Positions 1 to 9,306 of a DNA stretch of 64,000 bases are shown in pieces. Positions within the stretch are counted from its first letter, which is position 1; every line of letters starts with the position of its first letter. The notes beneath the pieces were generated by a model. It made no database searches, was not told the origin of the DNA, and saw only the letters and a program-made list of their open reading frames with translations. The translations under genes and the position numbers were made by a program. The stretch comes from Acidobacteriota bacterium (GTDB lineage: Bacteria; Acidobacteriota; Vicinamibacteria; Vicinamibacterales; UBA8438), in assembly GCA_009838525.1 (NCBI GenBank), contig VXRJ01000010.1, positions 252,021 to 316,020 on the forward strand, in the 5' to 3' direction.

Positions 1-1920
1 CGTCCGGTTGGGATAGGAGGTCACCATCAGGAGGCCCCCGTGGCCGAGGAGGCCGCCGCGCGGATGGTCGCGGTCGAACGTCACCCGCCGGAAGCGGTCG
101 CCGTAGACCCCCGGGATGCCGTAGTGCCGCGCGAGCCGCTCGTTGACGAACGTGTAGTTGGCGCTGAGCAGCTCCAGGAGGCTCCGGTCCTCGCGGAGGT
201 TGCTGTCGACGAACAGCTCGGTCTCGCGCCGGAACGCCTCGCGCAGGTTCTCGTCGAACTCGGGATAGTCGGCCGACTCGCGCTCCTGCGACTCGAGGTT
301 GCGCAGTCGCAGCCACTGGCTCGCGAAGTTGTCGACAAGGGCCCGCGAGCGGCCGTCGGCGAGCAGGCGGCGCGTCTGCCGCTCGAGCTCCGCCGGATCC
401 TGGAGCCGCCCGTCGGCCGCGGCCTCGAGCAGCTCGTCGTCGGGGATGCTGCTCCACAGGAAGAACGACAGCCGCGACGCCAGCTCGAGGTCGGCGAGAC
501 GATAGGGCGTCCCTGGTGCGGCGCCCGCCGGATCGCGCTCGATGCGGAACAGGAACTCGGGGTCGACCAGCATCCGTTCCAGCGCGAACTGGATGCCGTC
601 GTCGAAGCCGCCGTCGCGCCGCCCGGTGCGGAAGAAGTCGAGCAGCGCGTCGAGATCCCCATCGTCGACGGGCCGGCGATACGCCCGGCGGGCGAGCTTC
701 TCGAGAATCCGGCCGGCGCAGGCCTGCTCCTCGTCGGCCGCGGCTCCCGCCGCGGGCCGGCAGGCGAAGATCTCGCGGCGGCTCGGCGTATCGCCGGGAC
801 CTTCCACGTTGTAGGGGCCGCCAATCGCGACCTGCTCCACCGCCGCGTCGTCGTCGTAGCGCTCGTCGACGAAGCGGCCGTAGCCCCGGTTGCGCGGCTG
901 CAGCACGCCCTCCAGCTCCGACAGCCGCCGCACGAACGAGACGCCCACCGTCCGCTGGCCCGCCTTCGCCGGGAAGCGGACCTCCAGGTGAGAGTCGCCG
1001 GTGTTCATGTAGTACTCCCAGTCGGGGTCCCCGGCGATGTTCCCCGAGAAGCTCAGCGGGGCCATCTGCCCGACCGCGTCGGCGTCGCCGACCTCGAACC
1101 GCTCGACGAGGGCGCCGTCCACGCGCACGTCGAGTTCCTGAGGCGCTGCGAAGCCGAGGATGTAGTCCGAGAAGTTCCGGTGGAGGCGGATCCGGATCGT
1201 GTACTCGCCGTCGACGGGGAAGTAGTGCGGAATCGCGATGCCGCCGCGGGAGCCGAACGACAGCCGTTCGTCCTGCCGGTCGTTCTGGACCAGGCCGGGA
1301 TGCACGCGGTAGGTCGCGACGGCGGGACCGACGGGGGGAATGCCGACGGCGAGGCGGCTGATCCGGCGCGCCGCCGAGAGGTATCGCGCCATCAGGTCCG
1401 GCGAGATCGAGAGCACGTCCCCGTTGTTGTCGAATCCGTGCTCGTAGGTGTCATCGGCCGGCAGCAGCTCGGCGACGTCGACGTCGACCGCGAGCAGATC
1501 GCGGACGGCGGCGTGGTACTCGGCCCGATTCAGGCGGTGGAACGATTCGCCGCGGCCCGGGTCCGGGCTGACCATGGCCACCGTGTCGATCTCAGTCTCG
1601 AGCCAGGAGGCGACGGCGCGGTACGTGTTCTCCGCGGGCCGCGGGTTCCCCGCGGGCGGCATGGTCCGCGCACGGAGCTTGAGGATGACCCGCTCCCAGG
1701 TCTCGGCGTCGGCGCCGACGTCGGCCAGGTCGTGGGCGTCGAGGGCCAGATCCGCCGTGCGCAACCTATCGTTGTGGCAGCGCACGCAGAAACCGTCGAG
1801 CGTCGCGCGAACCGACTCGGCGGAAGCGGGCTCCGCCGGCTCCGACGTCTGGGCGACAGCGATCTCCGGGCGGCCGAGGGCGGCCAGCACGCCGACCAGG
1901 ACGGCCAGGATCCGGACCAT
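1..1920 (-). CDS. DUF1592/DUF1587 exported cytochrome-like protein (partial, C-terminus off the window)
   Basis: The N-terminal 640 residues are in the window; the gene continues past the left edge. A hydrophobic signal peptide (about residues 1-23) is followed by a single CVRCH heme-binding motif (Cys45, Cys48, His49), which fits a planctomycete-type cytochrome c domain (PSCyt1). The stretch RLNRAEYHAAVRDLL near residues 129-143 is typical of DUF1587. Regions resembling DUF1595 and DUF1592 (AYRRPVDDGDLDALL near 425) follow; DUF1588/DUF1585 would lie beyond the edge. Such proteins are exported, probably heme-carrying, and of unknown reaction. Start is the ATG at 1920; in-frame GTG codons just upstream cannot be excluded. 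It is divergent from the nucleotidase gene, with about 200 bases between them. Confidence 0.9.
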   Translation of the reverse strand, partial: MVRILAVLVGVLAALGRPEIAVAQTSEPAEPASAESVRATLDGFCVRCHNDRLRTADLALDAHDLADVGADAETWERVILKLRARTMPPAGNPRPAENTYRAVASWLETEIDTVAMVSPDPGRGESFHRLNRAEYHAAVRDLLAVDVDVAELLPADDTYEHGFDNNGDVLSISPDLMARYLSAARRISRLAVGIPPVGPAVATYRVHPGLVQNDRQDERLSFGSRGGIAIPHYFPVDGEYTIRIRLHRNFSDYILGFAAPQELDVRVDGALVERFEVGDADAVGQMAPLSFSGNIAGDPDWEYYMNTGDSHLEVRFPAKAGQRTVGVSFVRRLSELEGVLQPRNRGYGRFVDERYDDDAAVEQVAIGGPYNVEGPGDTPSRREIFACRPAAGAAADEEQACAGRILEKLARRAYRRPVDDGDLDALLDFFRTGRRDGGFDDGIQFALERMLVDPEFLFRIERDPAGAAPGTPYRLADLELASRLSFFLWSSIPDDELLEAAADGRLQDPAELERQTRRLLADGRSRALVDNFASQWLRLRNLESQERESADYPEFDENLREAFRRETELFVDSNLREDRSLLELLSANYTFVNERLARHYGIPGVYGDRFRRVTFDRDHPRGGLLGHGGLLMVTSYPNRT

Positions 1921-2128
1921 CGAACGGGCTCGGGCCGCCACCAGCGCATGCACCCGCTGATGATAGTGCCGAATGGCCGAAGTCGAAAGTTCGGTGTCGC
2001 GCACTTCGCGCCAACGCGCTCCCGCGCTGGCTGCATCGTTACAATTGGCACCGACCACATTCCAGTCGCAAGTCCCAACACCCAGCGATACGAGTGTTGG
2101 CCGCACCAGGATAGTCACTCCGAAAGCG

Positions 2129-3895
2129 ATGACTCGCCGATGCCTGTCGACGGTCGCCTCGGTTGCGCTCGTGGCGACCGCCGTTTCTCTGGCGGGATCG
2201 GTCGGGGCGACGCAGGTTCCTACCAGCGATCAGGACGGTGCGGCGGGGCGGGTGACGCTCTCCGTCGTCGGCACGACGGACCTGCACGGCCGGGTGTTTC
2301 CCAGCGATGGTCAGGGAGGCCTCGCACTGCTGGGCGGCTACCTGCGCAATCTGCGCGCGGCGCGAGCGACAGACGGAGGTGCGGTGCTGCTGCTGGACGC
2401 GGGCGACACCTTCGAGGGCGGGATTGCTTCCAACATCTCCGAGGGAGCCCTGGTCGTCGATGCCTACAACGCGCTCGGCTACAACGCGCTCGCCATCGGC
2501 AACCACGAGTTCGACTACGGGGCGATCGACACCGTAGCCGGCGGCGGCAGCGGCGCGCCGGACCCGCGCGGGGCGCTCAAGGCGGCAGCCGCGCGCGCCC
2601 GGTTTCCGTTTCTGGCGGCGAACCTGATCGACGCGTCGACCGGGCGCGTGCCGGACTGGCCGAACGTGCGGCCGTCCACGCTGGTCGAAGCGGCGGGCCT
2701 GCGCGTGGGCATCGTCGGCGTCATGACCCGCGACGGTCTGACGAGGACGCTCGCCGCCAATGTCCAGGGGCTGGACACGACGGCTCTCGGACCCGTCGTC
2801 GAGGACGAGGCGCGGCGCCTGCGCGAGCGGGGCGCCGACTTGGTGCTGGTTCTGGCACACGCTGGTGGCGCGTGCTTCGAGTTCGACGATCCCGCCGACC
2901 TGTCGTCGTGTGACGACGATGCCGAGATCTTCGGGCTGGCCCGGCGGCTGCCACCGGGTCTCGTCGATGCGATCGTCGCCGGACACTCCCATCGGGCGGT
3001 GGCGCACCAGGTCGCGGGCATCCCGATCATCCAGGCCTATTCGCGGGGTAGCGCGTTCGCGCGGGTCGATCTGACCGTCGAGCGCGCCGTGGGGGTCGTC
3101 GCCGCGCGGCTCTTTCCTCCCCAGGCGGTCTGCGCCGCCGTCGCCGCGGACGGGTGGTCCTGCGCGGCCGGTGGCGACGGGAGGCCAGCGGTTTACGAGG
3201 ATGCGCCGGTCCGGCCCGACGCGTCAGTCGTCGCCGCGATGCAACCGGAGCTCGAGCGCGTGAACCGCTGGCGCGCCGAGCCGGTGGGCATAACCCTGGA
3301 AGCACCCGTCCCGCGGAACCGGGACGGCGCCGAGTCGCCCCTTGGCAACCTTTTCGCGGATGCGTTCCTGGCCGCCGTCCCGCACGCCGACCTCGCGATC
3401 GGCATGGGAGCCAGGCGCGGCGGATTGCGTGGGGACCTGCCGGCCGGCGCGCTCACGCGGGGGCAGCTCTACGACGTGTTTGCCTTCGACAATCGAATCG
3501 CCGTCCTGACGATGACGGGAGCACAGCTGCAGCAGGCGTTGGCTGGCGAGCTGGCGCGCGAGCGGGTACGCAATCCGCGAGGGATGCCGAGCGTGTCGGG
3601 AGTCCGCGTCAGGCTGACGTGCGCTGGCGTCGGCCGGCAATTCGAGATCGTCCGGCTAACGGGAGCACCGATCCATCCGGAAGAAACGATAGTCGTGGCG
3701 GCCACGGACTTCTTCGCCCGGCGCGCCGCACGCAACGTCGACGCCGTCTCACCGGGGGCGGCGCTGGCGTCGGCCCCGCTCGTCCGGGAGGCCGTCTCCC
3801 ATTGGCTCACCGCTCGCGGCGGACGAATCAGCCCCGCCGACTTCGCGACGCCGCCGCGCTGGGAACTTCCCGACGGTGGAGCCTGCCTCGATTGA
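2129..3895 (+). CDS. Exported 5'-nucleotidase / UDP-sugar hydrolase family protein
   Basis: A 588-residue two-domain metallophosphoesterase of the UshA/5'-nucleotidase family, which dephosphorylates nucleotides or nucleotide sugars in the periplasm. The signal peptide covers about residues 1-28, ending near GSVGA. Metal-binding motifs are in order: TTDLHG (Asp51, His53), DAGDTFEG (Asp90, Asp93), GNHEFDYG (Asn125, His126) and AGHSHRA near 285. The C-terminal substrate-binding domain begins around residue 370, with PLGNLFADAFLAA and YDVFAFDNRI characteristic of PF02872. The reading frame is open further upstream, but the ATG at 2129 is the one directly followed by a clean signal peptide. The next gene converges on it, with about 30 bases between stops. 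Confidence 0.92.
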   Translation: MTRRCLSTVASVALVATAVSLAGSVGATQVPTSDQDGAAGRVTLSVVGTTDLHGRVFPSDGQGGLALLGGYLRNLRAARATDGGAVLLLDAGDTFEGGIASNISEGALVVDAYNALGYNALAIGNHEFDYGAIDTVAGGGSGAPDPRGALKAAAARARFPFLAANLIDASTGRVPDWPNVRPSTLVEAAGLRVGIVGVMTRDGLTRTLAANVQGLDTTALGPVVEDEARRLRERGADLVLVLAHAGGACFEFDDPADLSSCDDDAEIFGLARRLPPGLVDAIVAGHSHRAVAHQVAGIPIIQAYSRGSAFARVDLTVERAVGVVAARLFPPQAVCAAVAADGWSCAAGGDGRPAVYEDAPVRPDASVVAAMQPELERVNRWRAEPVGITLEAPVPRNRDGAESPLGNLFADAFLAAVPHADLAIGMGARRGGLRGDLPAGALTRGQLYDVFAFDNRIAVLTMTGAQLQQALAGELARERVRNPRGMPSVSGVRVRLTCAGVGRQFEIVRLTGAPIHPEETIVVAATDFFARRAARNVDAVSPGAALASAPLVREAVSHWLTARGGRISPADFATPPRWELPDGGACLD

Positions 3896-3926
3896 CCGGC
3901 GCGCCCCGCACGGGCACGACGCCCGG

Positions 3927-5093
3927 CTATTGAGCGACCGCGTACTTCGTGAACGCCCCACCCGCGAAGCGGAGTGAGTTCGGACCCTCGGCGGCGAACA
4001 CGTTGCCGTCCGCGTCGACCGCGACGCCTTCGCCGGCCGCGCCCTGGTACGGCCGTGTCTCCGCTTCGAACGGCGGGATATAACCCGTGATGCGGTCCTC
4101 GCTCACATGCCCGATGCGCACGCCGTTCACCCAGTTCGGATGGCTGGTCGGGCTCGATTCCGAGTCGATCGCATACAGCATGTCGTCCTCGGTGATGAAG
4201 ATGCCGCTGATGCGTCCGTAGGAGTAGAGGGAGTCCAGGTAGTTGCCGTCCTGATCGAAGATCTCGATACGGTGGTTGCCGCGGTCCGCGACGAAGAGGC
4301 GCCCCTGGGAATCGAACGCCAGCGCGTGGGGAGTCCGGAACTCACCGTGCAGCGTGCCGATGCGGCCCCACTCCTTGATGAACGTGCCGTCGGGGGCGAA
4401 CTTCAGGATGCGGCCGGTGGCCCCCGCCTCGCGCCCCGCCTCAATCGCCTGGTTGGTGGTCATGCCCTGGCCGCCGTGGCCGTCCGCGACGTAGATGCTG
4501 CCGTCCGGCCCGGTGACGACGTCGTTCGGCTGGTTGAACTGATTCGGCCCGCTCCCCGGCTGGCCCGGCGTGCCGAGGCTCATGAGGAGCTCGCCGTCGG
4601 GACTGAACTTGTGGACCTGGTGACCCTTGGTCCCTTCCTGGTTGCCCACGAAGTCGGTCACCCACACGTTGCCGTCGGCGTCCACGTGGATACCGTGCGG
4701 CGTCATCATCACACCGCCGCCGAAGTTCGCCAGTACTTCCCCGGTGTGGCGGTCGAACTTGAAGATCGGATCGACGGGGTTGGAATCGCAGTTGACCGGC
4801 ACGCCGCCTCCGAAGGAGCCGGCGCCGCAGCGCTCGTACGCCCAGACGTGGCCGTCGTGCGGGTCGATATCGATCCCGGCGGTCGACCCCCACTCCCGGC
4901 CCTCGGGCAGCTCGCCCCAATTCGCAATCACGGTCGCGGTCGGATTGGGCAGGCCCTCACCCGTGATCGTGTTGCCATTCACCGGGTCCGGAGCCGCGGC
5001 GGATTCGGCCGGCGTTTCCGTCGCGCCGGCGCACCCGGCCAGCACGAGAGCGCCGCAGAACAGGAACGTGGACATCAGATATCGTGACGACAT
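3927..5093 (-). CDS. NHL-repeat lipoprotein, peptidyl-alpha-hydroxyglycine amidating lyase-like
   Basis: A 388-residue exported lipoprotein: the signal peptide ends in a lipobox LAGC (Cys21). The mature part is a beta-propeller with several NHL-type blades, for example NQPNDVVTGPDGSIYVADG and RTPHALAFDSQGRLFVADR. It resembles the lyase domain of peptidylglycine alpha-amidating enzymes (PAL family), which binds zinc and calcium within a six-bladed propeller. Bacterial members of this group are common in Acidobacteriota and mostly uncharacterised, so the lyase reaction is inferred from family only. Start ATG at 5093 has a GGGAGAG ribosome-binding site seven bases upstream. Stops of this gene and the nucleotidase converge. 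Confidence 0.88.
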   Translation of the reverse strand: MSSRYLMSTFLFCGALVLAGCAGATETPAESAAAPDPVNGNTITGEGLPNPTATVIANWGELPEGREWGSTAGIDIDPHDGHVWAYERCGAGSFGGGVPVNCDSNPVDPIFKFDRHTGEVLANFGGGVMMTPHGIHVDADGNVWVTDFVGNQEGTKGHQVHKFSPDGELLMSLGTPGQPGSGPNQFNQPNDVVTGPDGSIYVADGHGGQGMTTNQAIEAGREAGATGRILKFAPDGTFIKEWGRIGTLHGEFRTPHALAFDSQGRLFVADRGNHRIEIFDQDGNYLDSLYSYGRISGIFITEDDMLYAIDSESSPTSHPNWVNGVRIGHVSEDRITGYIPPFEAETRPYQGAAGEGVAVDADGNVFAAEGPNSLRFAGGAFTKYAVAQ

Positions 5094-5441
5094 GGCATCT
5101 CTCCCATCGAATTCACGGTTCGTGATTTCTGGCCCCATGGTAGCCCGAAACCCCCGGCTCGCAGCTATCGTCGCGTTGGGCCGACGGTGACCGATGGCTT
5201 CACGGGGAGTGCGCCCGACCTTGGAGCGCTGGAGGTCGGTGTCGCCGAGCCGCACTATGGACCTCGCGGGGCGACGGCCGGCTGAGGAGGGCCGCAGCAG
5301 GTCCGGTGTGCGCCAGCGGGCAAACCGTGCGCTCCCAGGTAAGCGCCGCGCCCGCTGTCGCTGTCTGTATCCATACGACCATTTCGGGAACGGGGCCTGT
5401 TTCGACAGGTACCGTGACGCCCGCGCTACAGGAGTTTCAAG
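5094..5441. other. Gene-free divergent interval
   Basis: This 348-base stretch separates two divergent genes, the NHL lipoprotein and the PQQ sugar dehydrogenase, so it should hold both promoters. I see an AGGAG ribosome-binding site just before 5442 and a GGGAGAG site just before the lipoprotein start. No convincing -35/-10 pair, repeat, tRNA fold or coding potential was found. Confidence 0.4.
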
Positions 5442-6599
5442 ATGATCCGTACCGCCTTCGCCGGCGCCACCGTGGCGTTGACCCTCGTCGGAACCCAGAT
5501 CGCCGCCCAGGAGATTCACCGGTCCGCCTATCACGACTATCGCGCCGTAACCGTCGTCGACGGCCTCGAAGTGCCCTGGTCCATCACGTGGCTGCCGAAC
5601 GGCGACCTGCTTGTCACCGAACGCCCGGGGCGGCTTCGCATCGTTCGCGATGGGGCCCTGCTGCCCGATCCGGTTCCGGGTGTGCCGGAGGTCGTCGCGG
5701 AGGGGCAGGGCGGTCTGTTCGACGTGCTCCCGCACCCTGACTTTGCCACCAACCGCCTGCTGTATCTGAGCTACGCCCGGCCGACGCCGGAGGGTTCGAC
5801 GACGGCGGTCATCAGAGGCCGGTTCGAGGACGATCGGCTCACCGACGTCGTCGACGTTTTCGAGGCGCAATCACAAGGCCGTGGTCACTACGGGGGCCGG
5901 CTCGCCTGGAACCACGACGGCTACCTTTTCGTCTCCGTGGGCGATCGGATGGCGCGCCCGGCCGGCGATCTGGGCGCGCACCCCGCGCAGGACCTGTCGA
6001 ACCACCATGGCGTTACCCTTCGCCTCCACGACGATGGCCGCGTCCCGGACGACAACCCGTTCGCCGGGCAGGGTGATGCCCTGCCCGAGATCTGGAGCTA
6101 CGGACACCGGAACGCGCAGGGGCTGCTCGTGCACCCGGAGACCGGCGATCTTTGGGTGAACGAACACGGCCCGCAGGGTGGCGACGAACTCAACCTGGTA
6201 CAACCCGGCCGGAACTACGGCTGGCCGGTGGTCGGCTACGGCGTGAACTACAGGAGCGGGTCGGCCATCCATGCCGGGACCCACGGCGAGGGCATGGAAT
6301 CGCCGTCGCATTTCTGGGTCCCTTCGATCGGCACGTCCGGCCTGATGGTCTACACGGGCGACCGGTTCCCGGAATGGCAGGGCAGCTTCTTCAATGGCGG
6401 GCTGTCGGGGCAACAGCTCGCACGCCTCACGCCAAGTGTCGACCAGCCGGGGCAGATAGAACAGGAAGAGACGCTGGCCTACGGGATCGGCAGGGTCCGG
6501 GACGTCCGGCAGGGGCCGGACGGCTACATCTACTTGGCGGTCGAGGAACGTGAAGGGCCGGGCTGGATCGTGCGGCTCGAACCGGTGGCCCGCCAGTAG
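5442..6599 (+). CDS. PQQ-dependent sugar dehydrogenase (YliI/soluble GDH family)
   Basis: A 385-residue periplasmic propeller of the soluble glucose/aldose sugar dehydrogenase family (PF07995). These enzymes oxidise aldoses to lactones using pyrroloquinoline quinone and calcium. The signal peptide is short (about residues 1-22, ending QIAAQ). Family-typical stretches are VPWSITWLPNGDLLVTERPG, GQGGLFDVLPHPDF, GHYGGRLAWNHDGYLFVSVG, WSYGHRNAQGLLVHPETGDL and NEHGPQGGDELN. The catalytic histidine of the family lies in the GHYGGRL region. Start ATG at 5442 follows AGGAG by seven bases. The gene appears monocistronic: the next gene faces it from the opposite strand. Confidence 0.93.
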   Translation: MIRTAFAGATVALTLVGTQIAAQEIHRSAYHDYRAVTVVDGLEVPWSITWLPNGDLLVTERPGRLRIVRDGALLPDPVPGVPEVVAEGQGGLFDVLPHPDFATNRLLYLSYARPTPEGSTTAVIRGRFEDDRLTDVVDVFEAQSQGRGHYGGRLAWNHDGYLFVSVGDRMARPAGDLGAHPAQDLSNHHGVTLRLHDDGRVPDDNPFAGQGDALPEIWSYGHRNAQGLLVHPETGDLWVNEHGPQGGDELNLVQPGRNYGWPVVGYGVNYRSGSAIHAGTHGEGMESPSHFWVPSIGTSGLMVYTGDRFPEWQGSFFNGGLSGQQLARLTPSVDQPGQIEQEETLAYGIGRVRDVRQGPDGYIYLAVEEREGPGWIVRLEPVARQ

Positions 6600-6645
6600 C
6601 GGTCCCGCGGTGGGCGCGCTGGCCGACGGGGCCCGATCCCTTCGC

Positions 6646-7710
6646 CTACCGTCCCGCGGCCGCGTCGGCCTCCGCCTTGCGATTGCCGGCCAGCATGTTC
6701 TCCAGGCCGTAGTTGCCCTCGTGGCAGGCGAACTCGAAGATCGGCAGCTCGCTCCGCAGCATCGGCAGCTCGACCGACCACGGCTGCTCCCAGGTGTCAG
6801 GGTCGGTCACCGTGAACCGGTAGATCAGCGTGTTGGCGTCCACCCGCGTGAAGCGCTCAACGAGCGTCCGGCTGCGGCTCGTGTTCCGCCACGTGTTATG
6901 CCTCTCGGGGTCGTTGAAGTTCACCGTTTCGACGACCAGCGTGTCGCCTTCCCAGCGGCCGCGCGAATCGCCGACGAACTGCCGGACGCCGACCGCTGGC
7001 GCGGGACGCCCGTCGAGGGGGATGACCCGGACCGTGTGCATCATCTCGTTCATGATGGCGACGTGGTCCGGCGTCTGGAACAACTGCATATTGTTGTTGT
7101 AGACGCCCGGCAGCATCGGCGGCCCCGCGTTGCCGCTCATCAGGCAGCGGTCGGAGTTGCTGTAGTCGAGATGGGACTCCGCCGAGCCGACGGTGTCGCT
7201 GAAGGACGAGCGGGCGCCCATCGTGCGCGCGCGCTCCTGGCCCGCCTCCGTTAGCGACGGCATGCGGCCGTCCGGCGGGTAGACGATCAGCGACGTGCGC
7301 CGGGTGCTGACGGCGGTCGTGCCCCAGTCGAACCAGAAGATGTTGTACGAACCAGTCTGCCCCTGAAGGCTGGGGTGATCGGGCGAGTCGAGCCACCGGC
7401 CGGGGCGATCGCCCGCGGTCGGAATGGCGACCGTGCGCTGCGCCGGCCGCTCTTCCATCGCCTGAATCCGTGCGCGCTCGCGCTCCGCGATTTCCGCCGC
7501 TTGCTCCTCGGTCAGGAACTCCTGGTCGGCGAATTGCTCGGGACGCTCCAGCGGTGTGCGTGTCTTGTACTCCCAGACACCCCCGAGGTCCGGCTGGCCC
7601 CAGGCGGTGCGCGGCGCCGGGTCGGGCTCCGTCTGCCCGGACGCGGAAAGGGGGATCAGCAGCGCCGCGACGGCAACGATGGATGTAACCGTGACAGTGA
7701 GGTTCCGCAT
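6646..7710 (-). CDS. Exported protein of unknown function, paralogue family copy 1
   Basis: A 354-residue exported protein of no function known to me. It is one of three related proteins in this window (with 13169-14227 and 18093-19115). Shared landmarks: TAWGQPDLGGVWEYKTRTPL after the signal peptide, RRTSLIVYPPDGRMP in the middle, YNNNMQLFQTPDHVAIMNEM, then GDSRGRWEGDTLVVET, LVERFTRVDANTLIYRFTV, and a C-terminal FACHEGNYGLENMLAG. The charged, Glu/Ala-rich segment around residue 60-80 is also typical. The fold looks beta-rich. Start ATG at 7710 has a strong GGAGGAAGAGAG site directly upstream; an in-frame upstream extension lacks one. The conserved CHEG is not a heme motif. Confidence 0.85.
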   Translation of the reverse strand: MRNLTVTVTSIVAVAALLIPLSASGQTEPDPAPRTAWGQPDLGGVWEYKTRTPLERPEQFADQEFLTEEQAAEIAERERARIQAMEERPAQRTVAIPTAGDRPGRWLDSPDHPSLQGQTGSYNIFWFDWGTTAVSTRRTSLIVYPPDGRMPSLTEAGQERARTMGARSSFSDTVGSAESHLDYSNSDRCLMSGNAGPPMLPGVYNNNMQLFQTPDHVAIMNEMMHTVRVIPLDGRPAPAVGVRQFVGDSRGRWEGDTLVVETVNFNDPERHNTWRNTSRSRTLVERFTRVDANTLIYRFTVTDPDTWEQPWSVELPMLRSELPIFEFACHEGNYGLENMLAGNRKAEADAAAGR

Positions 7711-7904
7711 CTCTCTTCCTCCAACCGCGGATGGACAACTCCGCGCCTCGTGAACCGCCGGCATGCCGCAAGAATACAGCCCGGAGCAGCCACGGATCGA
7801 CCGGAGAATCCGCCCGTTCGGGACCGCGGATCGGCTGTGCTATGTTGCGAGGAGACGGTCCGGGGCGACGCGGGATTGTGGGCGTGCTGAATGAGAGGTT
7901 TGCC

Positions 7905-9284
7905 ATGAGAAGACTTCATCTACTGGCAGCAGGACTGGCGCTGGTCTTCGCTGGGTGCGGAGGCGGAGCGCCGGACGAGAGCGCGGCGCCCGAGGGGGCC
8001 GGCAGCCTCGCGCTTGTGGGAGCGCAGTTGATTGACGCGACCGGCGGCGCGCCGGTCGCCGACTCGGTGGTCGTCGTTCGCGACGGCCGGATCGAGAGCG
8101 CCGGCCCGCGGGACACAACTCCCGTACCCGACGGCGCGGAGACGCTCGACCTGACCGGCAAGACGATCATGCCCGGCCTTGTGAACCTGCATGTGCACTA
8201 TCGGGAGGGACCGGAGGAGATCGAGCGCCAGTTCCGGTCGCAGCTCCACTACGGCGTGACCACCGCGCGGAGCACCGGTAGTGACACGCCGGAGCGGGTC
8301 GCCTACCTGCTCGGGGCCGCCGGCCGCGCCGACGCCCCCCGGACCTACACGGCGGGGATGGGTTTCTCCTACCCCGGCGGCTTCAACGCGGCCGGCAGGA
8401 ATGCTCCTACCACGGAAGAGGAAGCTCGGGCGCTGGTGCGGGACCAAGTCGCGCTCGGCGTGCATTTCATCAAGATGTGGGTGAACGAGGTCGCTGAGCC
8501 GGGCCTGAAGATCCCGCCGGAGATACGCGCGGCGATCATCGACGAGGCGGTGGCGAACGGCGCCATCCCCGTCGCCCACATCGACGACGAGGCCGACGGC
8601 CGCCAGCTCGTCGAGGCCGGCCTGTGGGACTTCCTGCACAGCACCGTGCTGACCTTCGGGCCGGGCTCCGGCGTCCCCATGGACGATCCCGAACCCTCGG
8701 CCGAGTTCATCCGGATGTGCCTGGACAACGACGTCTACTTCACCCCGACCCTGTCCATCGTCCAGAACCGCTGGCACTTCGCCGAGCATCCGGAGCTGCT
8801 CGACGACCTCGAGCTGCGCGCCGCGTTCGAGATGTTCAACCCGGATGCACTGGCCGGCTGGGACGACGCGGCACGCCGGGCGGAGGTGCTCGAGGACCCG
8901 GGATTCGAAGACCGCAAGGCTGCGTTCCGGCAGCTTCTGGACTTCGTGAAGACGATGCACGACGCCGGGGTCTCGGTCGCGATGGGCAACGACGCCGGCA
9001 CCCCGAACGTGCCGTTCGGCTGGGGCATGCACCACGAGATGGAGATGTACGTCGAGGCAGGCCTGACCCCGATGGACGCCATCGTTGCGGCGACCGCCAC
9101 CGGCGCGGCTCAGATGCCCCCGGTGGGCGAAGCCGACTTCGGCACCATCGAGGCGGGCAAGGTCGCCGACCTGATGGTGCTGAACGCCGATCCGCTCGCC
9201 GACATCGGCAACACACTGGACATCGACCGGGTCATGCGGCTCGGCGAGTGGGTGGACCGGTCGGCGTTGCCGCCGGCGCCGTAG
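7905..9284 (+). CDS. Amidohydrolase lipoprotein (imidazolonepropionase-like)
   Basis: A 459-residue metal-dependent amidohydrolase carried on a lipoprotein signal peptide (lipobox FAGC, Cys18), so it probably acts in the periplasm. The metal-site motif LHVHY lies near residues 95-98 after the typical GKTIMPGLVN stretch. FIKMWVNE (candidate carboxylated lysine), AHIDDEAD, FLHSTV and GNDAGTPN near residue 360 follow in family order. The C-terminal TATGAAQMPPV...GTIEAGKVADLMVL is the usual composite-domain ending. Substrate cannot be read; dipeptides, lactams or cyclic ureas are known for the group. Start ATG at 7905 has GAGAGG six bases upstream. The divergent interval upstream contains an extended -10-like TGCTATGTT at 7838-7846. 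Confidence 0.9.
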   Translation: MRRLHLLAAGLALVFAGCGGGAPDESAAPEGAGSLALVGAQLIDATGGAPVADSVVVVRDGRIESAGPRDTTPVPDGAETLDLTGKTIMPGLVNLHVHYREGPEEIERQFRSQLHYGVTTARSTGSDTPERVAYLLGAAGRADAPRTYTAGMGFSYPGGFNAAGRNAPTTEEEARALVRDQVALGVHFIKMWVNEVAEPGLKIPPEIRAAIIDEAVANGAIPVAHIDDEADGRQLVEAGLWDFLHSTVLTFGPGSGVPMDDPEPSAEFIRMCLDNDVYFTPTLSIVQNRWHFAEHPELLDDLELRAAFEMFNPDALAGWDDAARRAEVLEDPGFEDRKAAFRQLLDFVKTMHDAGVSVAMGNDAGTPNVPFGWGMHHEMEMYVEAGLTPMDAIVAATATGAAQMPPVGEADFGTIEAGKVADLMVLNADPLADIGNTLDIDRVMRLGEWVDRSALPPAP

Positions 9285-9306
9285 CCGGAACGCCTTGGCC
9301 TTCCGC

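Noticed and set aside
40..2913. A very long open frame on the plus strand opposite the DUF1592 gene
   Set aside because: It is antisense to a protein with clear domains, contains no recognisable motif, and runs into the nucleotidase gene in a different frame. High GC content makes long antisense frames common here.
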